64,000 nt of DNA from Niastella koreensis GR20-10 (GCF_000246855.1 NC_016609.1:5778744-5842743), one strand, 5' to 3'. Positions 1-9,167 are shown, counted from the first letter of the stretch. Numbers and translations are program-made. Notes: a model not told the origin generated them from the letters alone.

Positions 1-49
1 CAGAAAAATTTCGGGAAAGCTGGCAGAAGAAATGAAAAAAAGGGAATAA
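1..49 (+). CDS. 3' end of an unidentified gene (partial)
   Basis: An open frame enters from the left edge (frame starting at base 2) and stops at the TAA at 47-49, giving a charged C-terminus ending KLAEEMKKRE. The next gene starts 18 bases later on the same strand, so this is probably the upstream member of the operon that follows. Sixteen codons are too few to identify a family. Confidence 0.55.
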   Translation, partial: RKISGKLAEEMKKRE

Positions 50-67
50 AATTCTAATGCTGTAAAA

Positions 68-886
68 ATGGATAATGGCAGCGGCAAGATTATTTTATCA
101 TTATCAATACTGTTATCGATATTGATAGCAGGAGCAAGCAGTATTGGCATGTCTACTCCCGGGTTTTATGCAAAGGAAACATTTAACTGGCAAGTACAAT
201 CTGTGGGCCAGGATATGATCGATCTTTTTATGATCGTGCCTGTATTGATTATTACTGCAATACTTGATTATAGAAATAATTATGTTGGGGGCTTGTTGTG
301 GGCGGGAGTAATAGTATATATACTTTATACTTTCATCATTTTTAGCTTTGATATTCATTTCAACCGGTTGTTTGTAGTTTATTGTTTAATACTTGGCCTC
401 TCCTTTTATTCATTGGCCTGGTTTATTTATCGCAGGATTAAAAGCCCGTTTATTATCGGTATTAAGAAAACCGCCGTCACCAGAATAACCGGAATCTTTT
501 TAATTGTTCTTTCACTATCATTTTATCTCCTGTGGCTTTCCAAGGTTATTCCAGGAATAATTAAGAATACAGCCCCAAAGGAACTGATAGAAACCGGCTT
601 GATGACCAACCCTGTTCAGGTTATTGACCTTTCTGTCCTACTCCCCGGAATTTTCATAACGGGCTTGTGGATCCTGAGTGGAAAGCCGAGAGGGTTTCTT
701 TTTACAATAATTATACTGACATTTCTTGTTCTGATGAATATCACGATTGGATGGCTGGCCTTCATGATGAAGCAAAAAGGGCTTGAATCAAGCCTGTTGG
801 TAGCAATAATGATGGCAGTTCCTAGCCTGATGAGTTTTGTACTTCTTTTATGGAATATTAAACAGGTTAAAATCAAAACAACATGA
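68..886 (+). CDS. Multi-pass membrane protein, unknown function
   Basis: 272 residues with about seven hydrophobic segments (near residues 8-26, 50-66, 75-92, 101-117, 139-157, 189-205, 212-230 and 243-262), so an inner-membrane protein. I do not recognise the family. It follows the partial upstream gene by 18 bases and its stop overlaps the next start in an ATGA, which indicates translational coupling in one operon reaching to about 3.13 kb. The DNA is AT-rich compared with the housekeeping genes further right. Confidence 0.75.
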   Translation: MDNGSGKIILSLSILLSILIAGASSIGMSTPGFYAKETFNWQVQSVGQDMIDLFMIVPVLIITAILDYRNNYVGGLLWAGVIVYILYTFIIFSFDIHFNRLFVVYCLILGLSFYSLAWFIYRRIKSPFIIGIKKTAVTRITGIFLIVLSLSFYLLWLSKVIPGIIKNTAPKELIETGLMTNPVQVIDLSVLLPGIFITGLWILSGKPRGFLFTIIILTFLVLMNITIGWLAFMMKQKGLESSLLVAIMMAVPSLMSFVLLLWNIKQVKIKTT

Positions 887-1374
887 AAGGTTTCGAAAAT
901 CAAACCTACCTGCTCATGTATATTATTTCCAACGTGGTGGCATTGTTGATACTTTGGGCAGCATGGAAACAACCGAGAATCGCAAGGCTAATGTTCTTCC
1001 TTTTGTTTAGCTGGGCAAGCTGGATTAATTGGACGACTGCTTTGCACAATCCACAATTCTACATAGAGTACGCCGATCTTAGCTTTCTCGATATATACAA
1101 GCAATTTATCCGTGGTTGGTTTAGCAGGCATGTGACTGAAATTGTTGGTTTCATTGCTATTTGCCAGGCCTTGATCGCTGTATCTATGCTGCTCAAAGGC
1201 TCGGTTTTGAAAACGGGAGCCATCGGCGCAATTATTTTCCTGCTAGCCATTGCACCATTGGGTGTAGGATCTGCATTTCCTTTTTCAATCATTGCTTCAT
1301 TTGCGTTGTATCTTATTCTGAGAAATAGAGCAAATAACTATTTCTGGATCAATTTTAAATCAAGAACTGTATGA
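883..1374 (+). CDS. Small multi-pass membrane protein, unknown function
   Basis: 163 residues with four hydrophobic segments (about 11-27, 34-50, 83-105 and 110-145). No family recognised. The start overlaps the previous stop and its own stop overlaps the next start, both as ATGA, so it is translated as part of the same operon. A membrane protein next to an SRPBCC-like protein and a nitroreductase remnant gives no clear functional lead. Confidence 0.7.
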   Translation: MKGFENQTYLLMYIISNVVALLILWAAWKQPRIARLMFFLLFSWASWINWTTALHNPQFYIEYADLSFLDIYKQFIRGWFSRHVTEIVGFIAICQALIAVSMLLKGSVLKTGAIGAIIFLLAIAPLGVGSAFPFSIIASFALYLILRNRANNYFWINFKSRTV

Positions 1375-2003
1375 CGATAGTAATTCTTCTGATTATAGTC
1401 GCAGTGTATAATTTCTTCATTCTTCCCTGGTTAATGCATTGGGGAGCTACAAAAGACGAGTTTAATCGAACATTGCCCGGTGATGAATTGGTAGTAGATA
1501 AGGATTATAAAAATACGCTGACAGATACTATTAATGCTTCACCTTCACAAATCTGGCCGTGGGTTGTTCAAATGGGTGTACACAAAGCCGGTTTCTACTC
1601 TTATACATGGCTTGAAAATATTTTTGGCTGCAAACTACACAATGCTGATCGCATTCATCATGAATGGCAGGACACACAACCTGGATATAACGAAGGTGTT
1701 TGCCAAGCTGCTGAAAAGAAAGGTATGCCGGGATGGATAGTGACTATTGTTGAACCGGGCAAGGCCTTTGTATGGAAGGGAAAGGATGCGGACTGGATGA
1801 TGGGAGTCTATATTGATTCAATCAATGAAAATACCTCAAGGATTATTACAAGGCAACAGTTCAAAATGCCAAAACGCTGGAGTTTTAAATGGATAATGGA
1901 AAAGGTTTGGTTCAGTTGGGCACACTGTATCATGCAGCGGGGAATGATCATGGGAATCAAGAAGAGAGTGGAAAGCAAACTGATAAAAGAAAGATCAATT
2001 TAA
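1371..2003 (+). CDS. SRPBCC-fold (polyketide cyclase/START-like) protein with N-terminal membrane anchor
   Basis: 210 residues. Residues 1-20 form a hydrophobic anchor; from about residue 45 the pattern is that of the SRPBCC ligand-binding fold (NASPSQIWPWVVQMG, then GFYSYTWLE, a GxVW-like strand near KAFVWKGKDADW, and a long amphipathic C-terminal helix). Proteins of this fold bind small hydrophobic ligands; no substrate can be inferred. ATGA overlap with the previous gene places it in the operon. Confidence 0.7.
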   Translation: MTIVILLIIVAVYNFFILPWLMHWGATKDEFNRTLPGDELVVDKDYKNTLTDTINASPSQIWPWVVQMGVHKAGFYSYTWLENIFGCKLHNADRIHHEWQDTQPGYNEGVCQAAEKKGMPGWIVTIVEPGKAFVWKGKDADWMMGVYIDSINENTSRIITRQQFKMPKRWSFKWIMEKVWFSWAHCIMQRGMIMGIKKRVESKLIKERSI

Positions 2004-2009
2004 ATTGCT

Positions 2010-2645
2010 TTGAATAAAACAATTTATAAAATTGGGTTTTGGGCAGGACTTTTTGCCTTTGCCTCAACAACAGCTTATGTTCTTGTTCAGGTATTGCAGG
2101 TGATTGGCGTTCTTGATTATCCATTGGACGAAATTTTGATATACGGAACCTCACTTTGCATTGTTATCCCATTTGTTCTTGAAATTCTTGCATTTCATTA
2201 TGCAACAGCAGACGAAAAAAAGTTCTGGAGCCATGCCGCTCTTATCTTTTCTATTATCTATTCTGTATTTGTTACGGCAAATTATGTTGTTCAATTGGCA
2301 ACAGTTATACCCATGAAACAAAAAGGCGCAGCAGATAAAATTCGCATTCTTGAACAAACACCTCATTCTTTATTTTGGGACTTCGATGCATTAGGATACA
2401 TTTTTATGGGATTAGCAATGCTAATCGCTATTCCTGTATTTGAGAAACAAGGTTTTCAGAAATGGGTTAGAATTTCGTTTTTGGCAAATGCCTTTGTAAC
2501 GCCACTGATCACATTCGTATATTTCTACCCGACCTATTCAGAAAGTCTGCTTTTTCTTGGTTTTCCCTGGGGAATTACGGCACCTCTTGCAATGCTTATG
2601 CTTGCAATTATGTTAAGGAAGAACTATAAAACAAGAAGAGCATGA
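2010..2645 (+). CDS. Six-helix membrane protein, unknown function
   Basis: 211 residues with about six transmembrane segments. The chosen start is a TTG six bases after the previous stop; there is no ATG nearby that keeps the first helix (IGFWAGLFAFASTTAYVLV). Its stop overlaps the next ATG. I do not recognise the family; it is the fourth membrane-associated product in the operon. Confidence 0.65.
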   Translation: MNKTIYKIGFWAGLFAFASTTAYVLVQVLQVIGVLDYPLDEILIYGTSLCIVIPFVLEILAFHYATADEKKFWSHAALIFSIIYSVFVTANYVVQLATVIPMKQKGAADKIRILEQTPHSLFWDFDALGYIFMGLAMLIAIPVFEKQGFQKWVRISFLANAFVTPLITFVYFYPTYSESLLFLGFPWGITAPLAMLMLAIMLRKNYKTRRA

Positions 2646-3133
2646 ACAGGAGAAAATTTTTAGGTATAGCAGGAGGCTCTGTTTTGGTCGCCGGAGGAGT
2701 ATATTATCTCCTGAGTGACAAGCAAAATTTTATCAGGAAAGATATTAAACCATATTTATCCAAAAAGTCTCCCCTTCGTCCAGTTGAAAGAGAGATCTTA
2801 TGGCTTGCATCCCTGACACCAAGTGGTCATAATACTCAGCCCTGGGTCGTAAAATACATTGAACCTTATCATTGGATTGTGGGTAATGATACTTCAGTTT
2901 CTGATCTGGTTGAAACAGGCAGGCGTATGCAAAGACTTTTTTTGAAAGTGAGACAGAAAGGAATCGCATTACATCCCATGACACAAATACTTGAAGAAGC
3001 GCAAACAAGGCAAGTCATAAATCAATCAATTGGCATTACGGATAAAATACAGTTCTTGTTACGAACAGGGTATGTAAATAATTACCCTGGTTCTGTTTCA
3101 CTCAGACGACCGGTTGACTGGTTTGTTAAATAG
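2642..3133 (+). CDS. Acg-type nitroreductase-like protein, internally deleted
   Basis: 163 residues, about half the 320-370 usual for Acg-family FMN-dependent nitroreductases. The N-terminus has a Tat-like leader (MNRRKFLGIAGGS) and the flavin-site motif SGHNTQPW near residue 61. After the strand HWIVGND the sequence jumps directly to motifs typical of the C-terminal half (ETGRRMQRLFLKV, HPMTQ, SLRRPVDWFV). The middle of the fold, which supplies much of the FMN pocket and dimer interface, is missing, while the frame stays open. An in-frame internal deletion of a once intact gene is the simplest reading; activity is doubtful. Its 3' end overlaps the convergent gene at 3098-3460 by 36 bases. 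Confidence 0.65.
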   Translation: MNRRKFLGIAGGSVLVAGGVYYLLSDKQNFIRKDIKPYLSKKSPLRPVEREILWLASLTPSGHNTQPWVVKYIEPYHWIVGNDTSVSDLVETGRRMQRLFLKVRQKGIALHPMTQILEEAQTRQVINQSIGITDKIQFLLRTGYVNNYPGSVSLRRPVDWFVK

Positions 3134-3460
3134 TAACTTGCTTCCTCGTTCTAGAAAAGCATTAGCGATCTTTTCAACAGCGTTCTCACCCTCTTCACTT
3201 ATTATGTTATTGCCATCCTTTTCTTCAGCAATAAAAGCCTGTAAAAAAGCTACTATTTCGGCAGTTGTTCCCATGGGAACAAACCGGGCAGTCATTTCGT
3301 ATAAAATCGAACGATCACGCTGAATAAGATTATTTAAGGTGGCCAAGGCAACCCCTTCAGGTTGCTTTTCTATTATCTGCTCTAAACGTGTGGCATAATC
3401 TGTTAGTGAAAAGAGTGAGGGCTTACTCTTGAAGTACTTCATTTTTTCGCTTCTACTCAT
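3098..3460 (-). CDS. Hypothetical 120-residue protein
   Basis: A soluble, helix-rich 120-residue product with no recognisable domain (hydrophobic-charged periodicity, for example EIVAFLQAFIAEEKDG). Codon pattern and amino-acid composition look like a real gene rather than a shadow, and nothing better occupies the opposite strand beyond the 36-base convergent overlap with the nitroreductase remnant. Function unknown. Confidence 0.5.
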   Translation of the reverse strand: MSRSEKMKYFKSKPSLFSLTDYATRLEQIIEKQPEGVALATLNNLIQRDRSILYEMTARFVPMGTTAEIVAFLQAFIAEEKDGNNIISEEGENAVEKIANAFLERGSKLLFNKPVNRSSE

Positions 3461-3935
3461 AATTATTGATTAATCACGGCAAAATATGAAAACAAGGCAA
3501 ATCCGATTCCTAAACCCCAAAATATTGATGGCAATTAAATTTAGGTTATAGCAGATGACTGTGTATAGACGAGAACCAATTAAAGGATTTCTTTAAGCGT
3601 ATTCATAGTTTAAAACAATTAATAGATAAAATATCGTTCATACCCAAAGTGTAGAAAACCACTATGCAGTAAGGCTGTGACAAGGCAGTTAACGGGCGGC
3701 GATGTCATCATGCTTTGCCTGTTTACAGGCTGCCATAATGAGAAAGCAGGAACCAGTGACCAGGATATACCCTTTCATACGCGTAGTTTAAGAACTAAAA
3801 GATACAAAAATATTACCGGTACTGCCCGCCCGTGATCCAGGGTTCTTTATTTTGCTCATACATAACTTTGTGACCTTTATCACGTTTGCATGCGCCCAGT
3901 GTTTATCAAATTTGTATTTAAAATAAACACAAAGC
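3461..3935. other. Intergenic region with a gene remnant
   Basis: 475 bases, AT-rich, without an intact gene. It holds the 3571-3654 remnant listed separately. The part from 3700 to 3800 has no recognisable gene or hairpin. A promoter for the DoxX-like gene should lie near 3880-3930, but no good TAnnTTTG box is visible. Confidence 0.5.
3571..3654 (+). pseudogene. C-terminal gene remnant, copy A
   Basis: A 27-codon open frame ending in TAG reads ENQLKDFFKRIHSLKQLIDK followed by a short tail. It matches the frame ending at 9303 at the protein level (shared pattern NQLKxxFKRxxxxKQLIDKI), and most nucleotide differences between the two fall in third codon positions, so the two are remnants of related coding sequences. 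Upstream the frame is closed by TGA at 3556. The parent family is not recognised; a mobile-element protein is a guess. Confidence 0.4.
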
Positions 3936-4295
3936 ATGAAAGGAAAAAAGACGCGTTACTGGTTGGCCAAAGTATTTATCAGTTTGTTTATATTTTTTAG
4001 TGCATACTATTCTTATTCGCATGCCGCTTACCTGCGACAATTAGGCTTTCCTGATTACTTCCGAATAGAATTGGTAACGGCCAAATGTATTGGCGGCATT
4101 TTATTACTGATGCCGCAAACAGGCAGATATGTGAAAGAGTGGATCTATGCAGGCTTCTGTATTTGCATGGTTTCAGCTTTTATAGCACATGCCTGCAGCC
4201 ATGATCCTGTGTCCAGATTAATATTTGTTGGGGTTGATTTCGTTTTGATCCTCTTATGTATCAGGTATGTAAGGAAATATGAATACGGCCTGTAG
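3936..4295 (+). CDS. DoxX-like family membrane protein
   Basis: 119 residues, four transmembrane helices (about 9-27, 45-60, 70-88 and 92-110) with the layout of the small DoxX-like proteins common in Bacteroidota: a first helix followed by a YLRQLGFPDYF-type loop, then AKCIGGILLLMP. These proteins are poorly characterised; some relatives are quinone- or redox-linked. It stands alone, with a hairpin terminator 87 bases downstream. Confidence 0.75.
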   Translation: MKGKKTRYWLAKVFISLFIFFSAYYSYSHAAYLRQLGFPDYFRIELVTAKCIGGILLLMPQTGRYVKEWIYAGFCICMVSAFIAHACSHDPVSRLIFVGVDFVLILLCIRYVRKYEYGL

Positions 4296-4381
4296 CACCT
4301 GCTGTCTGTTGCGTATGCACGATCTTCTTAGCAAAATGAAAAAGAAATCGAACCGTTTACAGTTACTGTATTAAATAAAAC

Positions 4382-4416
4382 CGCCCGTCTATGCTTTAGC
4401 AAGACGAGCGATTTTG
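4382..4416. terminator. Bidirectional intrinsic terminator
   Basis: Stem CGCCCGTCT (4382-4390) pairs with AGACGAGCG (4402-4410) with one G-T pair; an inner TGC/GCA closes the loop. A T-rich run follows at 4411-4419. It lies between the convergent DoxX-like gene and the lipoprotein gene and can serve both. Confidence 0.7.
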
Positions 4417-4445
4417 TTTCCGTAAACCGTAAAACCGTACTTTTC

Positions 4446-5138
4446 CTAATCCGTGATATTGTATAATTTGGCTATTTCGGTGTAAGGCAGCTTCTTCAGG
4501 TCTGTAATGCTACGGCCCTGAACCATACCAGGGATCAGCACATACCGGATGGCCGATCCGCTACCATTAATTTGATCTTTATTATACCAACTTGTTACTA
4601 AATAGGACAGGTAATTTTCTTTGAATACAAACCCTGGAGAAAAGTAAAAAACGCCTCCGGTAGTATCAGTCTCTCTTATTTGATTCTCATAGTCTTTATC
4701 TACAGAAACAATTACACCATTCCTGTTTTTATAATACATCAAAACGATTCCTTTATTCACGATATCAGCAGTTAATGCGGTTGCAGGTAATAACTGCTTA
4801 TAATTAAATATTTGCTCTTCGTCCAGTTTTTTTGCTGTATCCGACACGTTCACCTTGATCCAGGAAGAATAAATAGCACCGGCCCCGCTGCATACATACT
4901 TTGTTTGAGTGGTTGTAACCTCGTTGTCTTCCAGTGTTCCGTTATTATTGGCATCTATCCCTGTTTCGAATTTTGTGCCTCCATAGGTGCAATTTGCACC
5001 TGCCGGCTCTTTTGTAGTTCTGGTTAAAGCCGTTTTACCGTCTTTTCCATTTGAACCATCTTTGGAGCAACTGAACAGAATAAGGGTCGTCGAACATAAA
5101 AACATTAAAGAAAAAATCTTCATTTTCATAAAGTACAC
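4446..5138 (-). CDS. Lipoprotein with collagen-like linker and Cys-pair domain
   Basis: 230 residues. A signal sequence ends in a lipobox (LILFSC, Cys near residue 24), predicting an acylated envelope lipoprotein. Next comes a short Gly-rich collagen-like stretch (GSNGKDGKTAL) and a small domain with NCTYGGTKFETGIDxNNNGTL...YVC, a pattern often seen C-terminal to such linkers in Bacteroidota surface proteins. The remaining 130 residues are beta-rich and unassigned. The real start may be the internal MKMKIF or MKIF a few codons in. Function unknown. Confidence 0.7.
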   Translation of the reverse strand: MYFMKMKIFSLMFLCSTTLILFSCSKDGSNGKDGKTALTRTTKEPAGANCTYGGTKFETGIDANNNGTLEDNEVTTTQTKYVCSGAGAIYSSWIKVNVSDTAKKLDEEQIFNYKQLLPATALTADIVNKGIVLMYYKNRNGVIVSVDKDYENQIRETDTTGGVFYFSPGFVFKENYLSYLVTSWYNKDQINGSGSAIRYVLIPGMVQGRSITDLKKLPYTEIAKLYNITD

Positions 5139-5255
5139 AAATTGATTTCGCGCAAAAGTGGAATAATAAATGAGACTTCTTTTTAGTAATAATTGGATAT
5201 GAATAATTCGTTATTTACTCTTAGTAGTATGGTTCATAGTTAATGGTGACATTAG

Positions 5256-5777
5256 CTATTCATTCTTCAAACTATTGACCGGATTTACAATAGCTATTTT
5301 TATTGATTGAAAACTGACGGTACAAATAGCAATCAGGAGGGTAAGCACACCTGTTAAAACAAACATCCACCATTGGATAGAAATTCGCCATGAATAATTT
5401 TGCAGCCAAATATGAGTTGACCACCAGGCGATAGGCGTGGCCAGTAAAAAAGCAATAACTATTGGCTTAACAAATTCCTTATTTATCAGTACCAGCACGC
5501 TGCCAACACTTGCCCCCAACACTTTGCGTATGCCGATTTCTTTGGTGCGCCGCTTAATGACCAACGATACCATGCCAAACAAACCCATACAAGACAATAG
5601 AACAGAAATAGTGGCCCCCAGCGTCAACAAATTTGCCAATGACTGTTCGGAGCGATACAACCGGTCAATATTTTCATCTATATAACTGCCCTTAAACCCG
5701 GCCCCTGGTAAAAAGTTATCAAATGAAAAGTCCTGGGCTGCTATTTTTCCATAATTCCCAATCAGTTGTTTTGCGTT
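5256..5777 (-). pseudogene. 3' fragment of a MacB/FtsX-type ABC transporter permease
   Basis: The last ~170 codons of a permease that is normally about 780-800 residues. Visible are the segment before the final FtsX domain (IDENIDRLYRSEQSLAN), the signature KRRTKEIGIRKVLGAS, three C-terminal transmembrane helices and the terminal NPVNSLKNE. An in-frame TAA at 5778-5780 closes the frame upstream and no start fits the missing N-terminal 600 residues, so this is a decayed or rearranged remnant. A short product from the ATG at 5660 is conceivable but would have no partner domains. Confidence 0.8.
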
Positions 5778-6023
5778 TTAATTTTTATGTGCCTTGTACG
5801 AGCACAACCCTCATAAAATTATAATACAACCCAAATGTAGTACCAGCAAGCATTTCTTCGATCTTAGTAATTTTCCAGGAATAAATAAATCATAGTATTA
5901 ATTTATAATCTACTATCAACAACGTATATACATAGTTGAAAAACAATAGTGTGAATTACATAATTATTTGCATTACTTTGTTGCTGCAATCTTCCAATAG
6001 AATACCCAATAAATCCCGTACCG

Positions 6024-7961
6024 ATGAAAAAATTCTACCGCTTATACGGTACTGCATCCTATGTTGGATGTGTACCATTAAAGATTACGCTTACACTTTT
6101 ACTTTTCACCTTATTTACAGCACCCCTTCATGCACAGATAAACGCCTATGCGAAGGTTACCGCTATTGCTACTGCTTCGGGCATCACCACCCTGTCGATC
6201 AGTAATATCAGCCAGGCGTACCACACGTTTGCTGTAGGTGAACAGGTAATTGTAATACAAATGCAGGATAATGTTATTGGAAGCAATACCGGTAACACCC
6301 CCACTTTTGGCAACCTTTCAGCTATTGTGAATGCCGGTTATTACCAGATAGCTACCATCACCGCATTAAAAACCACAGGGACCGGCATGTACATCAAAAC
6401 TACCGCATTGCCAGCCACTTTTACCATTGGTACCAACAGCAGTGTGCAGGTAGTGAGCTTTCAGAGCCTAAGCACCGGAAATTATGCTACTACCACTGCT
6501 ATTACGGCGGTAAGCTGGAACTCTACCAATGGCTATGGTGGTGTAGTTGCGTTCCAGGTTGGCGGCACTTTAACATTAAAAAATTCGATTACTGCCAATG
6601 GGCAGGGTTTCGCCGGAGGCGCTGCATCTGACAACTATGAAAGCAGTTGCGAGCCTACTGTATACGCCAGTGCAAATACCAACTATGCAACCAAAGGCGA
6701 AGGCATTTATGTAAATACAACAGGGTATACAACAGGTCGAGGCAGGCTGATCACCGGCGGCGGCGGCGGTAGCGACGATAATGCAGGCGGCGCAGGCGGT
6801 GGCAACTACTCTAACGGCGGCAGTGGAGGCCCTGGCTGGACCTGCACCGGTACTGATGTGGCAGGTGGCCTTGGAGGTGTAGCACTGAGCAGTTATTTAG
6901 CTACCGGCACCCGTGTATTTATGGGCGGCGGCGGAGGTGGCGGACAGGGTAATAACGGTACGCAAACCAACGGCGGCTATGGAGGAGGCATTATTTTTAT
7001 AAGAGCCGCTGCTGTTACTACCAGTTGTACATCATCAATAACTATTTCTGCCAATGGCAGTTCCGCCAGCAATACTACGGGTACAGGAAATGACGGCGCC
7101 GGTGGTGCAGGTGCAGGCGGCACTATTCTTATACAGTCAGGTTCATATAGTGTTCCCTCTTCTTGTCCGCTCAACTTTCAGGCCAATGGCGGCAATGGAG
7201 GAAGTGTAGCCAGCACCGATACGCATGGCGGCGGCGGCGGTGGCGGACAGGGTGCTATACTTTTTGCCGGAGCTGTACCTAATGCTAATATAACTTCAAC
7301 CACAACTCCAGGAACAGGTGGTTTAAACAGCAGTGCAAGCGGCGCCACCAGGGCAGGTAACGGCAGCGGAACCAGTACTTCAGGTGTTATTGCAGGCATT
7401 GGTACGGTATTACCCGTTCAACTGATCTATTTCGCAGCAGAAAAAATAAACAGCAAAGCAGTATTGAACTGGACAAGCGCCGATGATATAAACGTAACCT
7501 ATAATGTTCAGCGTTCAACAGATGGCTTCAACTTTGCCACTATTGGCTCAGTAAAAGGTACCGGCAATACCACTGGAACAACGAACTATACTTTTACCGA
7601 TCCCAATATGATAGCCGGCACAAGTTATTACCGTCTTGAAGTAAGCGGTAACCTGCCCACAAAAACAATTTACTCGTCGATTGCTTCTTTAAACTTGTCG
7701 GCATTATCGAATATACCGGTTGCTTATCCGAACCCTGCTCATGATCATTTCAATATTCGCGTGGCAGGCGAAAACAGCAATAAAACACAGGTGGTAACTA
7801 TTACCGATCTTACCGGTCAGCTTATTTATACAACCATAGGTAAACCAACCAACAACATCATCAGTGTAATACCAAGCAGCCCTTTAAAACCGGGCTTATA
7901 CATGTTTAAAATAACCATCGATGGTGCTACTGAGCAAATAGGTAAAGTGATGATTCAATAA
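6024..7961 (+). CDS. Secreted Gly-rich protein with T9SS sorting domain
   Basis: 645 residues. A signal peptide (hydrophobic core LTLLLFTLF, cleavage after LHAQ near residue 38) is followed by a beta-rich domain (40-200), a strongly Gly-rich region (about 215-455) with runs of six to seven glycines, a fibronectin-like segment (VLPVQLIYFAAEKINSKAVL...), and a typical T9SS type A C-terminal domain (AYPNPAHDHFNI ... LKPGLYMFKI). The protein should be exported by Sec, passed through the T9SS and anchored or released at the surface. The Gly-rich part resembles adhesin or extracellular-matrix proteins; no enzyme motif is seen. It is monocistronic with a strong terminator. Confidence 0.85.
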   Translation: MKKFYRLYGTASYVGCVPLKITLTLLLFTLFTAPLHAQINAYAKVTAIATASGITTLSISNISQAYHTFAVGEQVIVIQMQDNVIGSNTGNTPTFGNLSAIVNAGYYQIATITALKTTGTGMYIKTTALPATFTIGTNSSVQVVSFQSLSTGNYATTTAITAVSWNSTNGYGGVVAFQVGGTLTLKNSITANGQGFAGGAASDNYESSCEPTVYASANTNYATKGEGIYVNTTGYTTGRGRLITGGGGGSDDNAGGAGGGNYSNGGSGGPGWTCTGTDVAGGLGGVALSSYLATGTRVFMGGGGGGGQGNNGTQTNGGYGGGIIFIRAAAVTTSCTSSITISANGSSASNTTGTGNDGAGGAGAGGTILIQSGSYSVPSSCPLNFQANGGNGGSVASTDTHGGGGGGGQGAILFAGAVPNANITSTTTPGTGGLNSSASGATRAGNGSGTSTSGVIAGIGTVLPVQLIYFAAEKINSKAVLNWTSADDINVTYNVQRSTDGFNFATIGSVKGTGNTTGTTNYTFTDPNMIAGTSYYRLEVSGNLPTKTIYSSIASLNLSALSNIPVAYPNPAHDHFNIRVAGENSNKTQVVTITDLTGQLIYTTIGKPTNNIISVIPSSPLKPGLYMFKITIDGATEQIGKVMIQ

Positions 7962-7981
7962 AAGATAATTCTCATAGGTTC

Positions 7982-8014
7982 AAAGCCGGAAGCGACTGTA
8001 GTTTCCGGCTTTTT
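7982..8014 (+). terminator. Intrinsic terminator of the T9SS protein gene
   Basis: Perfect 10-base stem AAAGCCGGAA / TTCCGGCTTT (7982-7991 and 8003-8012), 11-base loop, then TTTT. Twenty bases after the stop codon. Confidence 0.85.
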
Positions 8015-8410
8015 AAATACCTACGCGGTAGTCAGCAGGCAATCTGGAATTCTTGTATTATTATCAGTCATGAAATTAATTTGCCAGGTAAGATAAGTTG
8101 AAAAGATAACCATCGACGTAAGCCTTTCAATTTCGAAAGGTTCGTCGCATGCTGGGGGATAACCTCAAAATAAAAATTCCCTTTTCCTGCGAGACTTTTT
8201 AGGGTTGGGTTCAACTATCCAATAATGGAGTAATTAGGTGAGCCAAGAAGTGACCGCTTTTAAAGATCCCTTTTTAGGTTATGTAAACTTAACACCAAAG
8301 CCCCTAAGCGGATTTATACAGTCGTTATTCAGCCAACTGATTGTCAATATCCATTCGTTCATGCAGATACTGTTAAACATTTGATATATAAATTTGAACA
8401 CCTAAACTGT
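8015..8410. other. Intergenic region, nothing recognised
   Basis: About 400 bases with no gene, hairpin or repeat that I can support. It separates the convergent T9SS protein gene and the small membrane protein gene. Confidence 0.4.
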
Positions 8411-8854
8411 TTATGGATTAAGCTTTGCAAATATGATTCCGGCAGCAAAGGCCTGCACCAACCCATAAAATAGCCAGGTAATTACCATGGAAAACGATAC
8501 ATCGATTGCACTAAAAGTAAGCCATAATACGGGTATCAGCGCCACAATGCCATATACCAACGACATTTCCACTGCCTTCAAAAATAAAGAGCCTTTAAGA
8601 ATCGTCTTATACCGCTCCCAAAACCATTTCAGCGCAATGCTTACAATAAACGGATGAGCATAAAACATCCAATCTGTTTTACCTGCAGATCTAAATACAC
8701 TACTCATGTATTGCTGCGTAACACCAGGTAAGAACTTGGCGCCAGCAAAGAACATTAGGGCGCTCAGCAGTAACAATATAATACCTGACAACAATACCGA
8801 TTGCAGCACCTTTTTCAATGGCAAAAATTTAGCAAATACTGGTAAGGAATTCAT
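8411..8854 (-). CDS. Small membrane protein, unknown function
   Basis: 147 residues with four hydrophobic helices (about 18-38, 66-80, 93-113 and 117-143). No family recognised. Monocistronic; the upstream intergenic region is AT-rich without a clear promoter box. Confidence 0.65.
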   Translation of the reverse strand: MNSLPVFAKFLPLKKVLQSVLLSGIILLLLSALMFFAGAKFLPGVTQQYMSSVFRSAGKTDWMFYAHPFIVSIALKWFWERYKTILKGSLFLKAVEMSLVYGIVALIPVLWLTFSAIDVSFSMVITWLFYGLVQAFAAGIIFAKLNP

Positions 8855-9141
8855 ATGGTCGTATTTTGATATTATTACCTGTAGTAGTTTTAATATATTA
8901 CTTTCAAGTCCTCCATCACAAAACTAATCTCCCTTCTTTCTCCGAACTATGACCTGAATTCATATGAACATGATTCTTATCAGTCCCCTATAATGAATTA
9001 AATAACTACACTCTTCATCCGTAGGTTGCAATGGGCAAGTATCAAAACAAACCACCATTCCCAAATATTTTCCAATTAAGACATTTGCCTGGTCTTTTAG
9101 TAATCTATATAGAGAGATTTAGCAGATATTTTTTTACACGA

Positions 9142-9167
9142 AATACTTCCGAATTCGAACCAGAAAA
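9142..9167. repeat. T-arm-like direct repeat, left copy
   Basis: 26 bases matching 13501-13526 in 23 positions and in the same orientation. On the minus strand the core reads CTGGTTCGAATTCGG, close to a tRNA T-arm. The two copies bracket the kinase and primase-helicase genes, 4359 bases apart. Interpreted as a candidate attachment-site pair; see findings. Confidence 0.45.

Noticed and set aside
6977-7399. Pro-rich minus-strand frames inside the T9SS protein gene
   Set aside because: They are the antisense of the Gly-rich coding repeats (GGC/GGT read as GCC/ACC) and carry no independent evidence.
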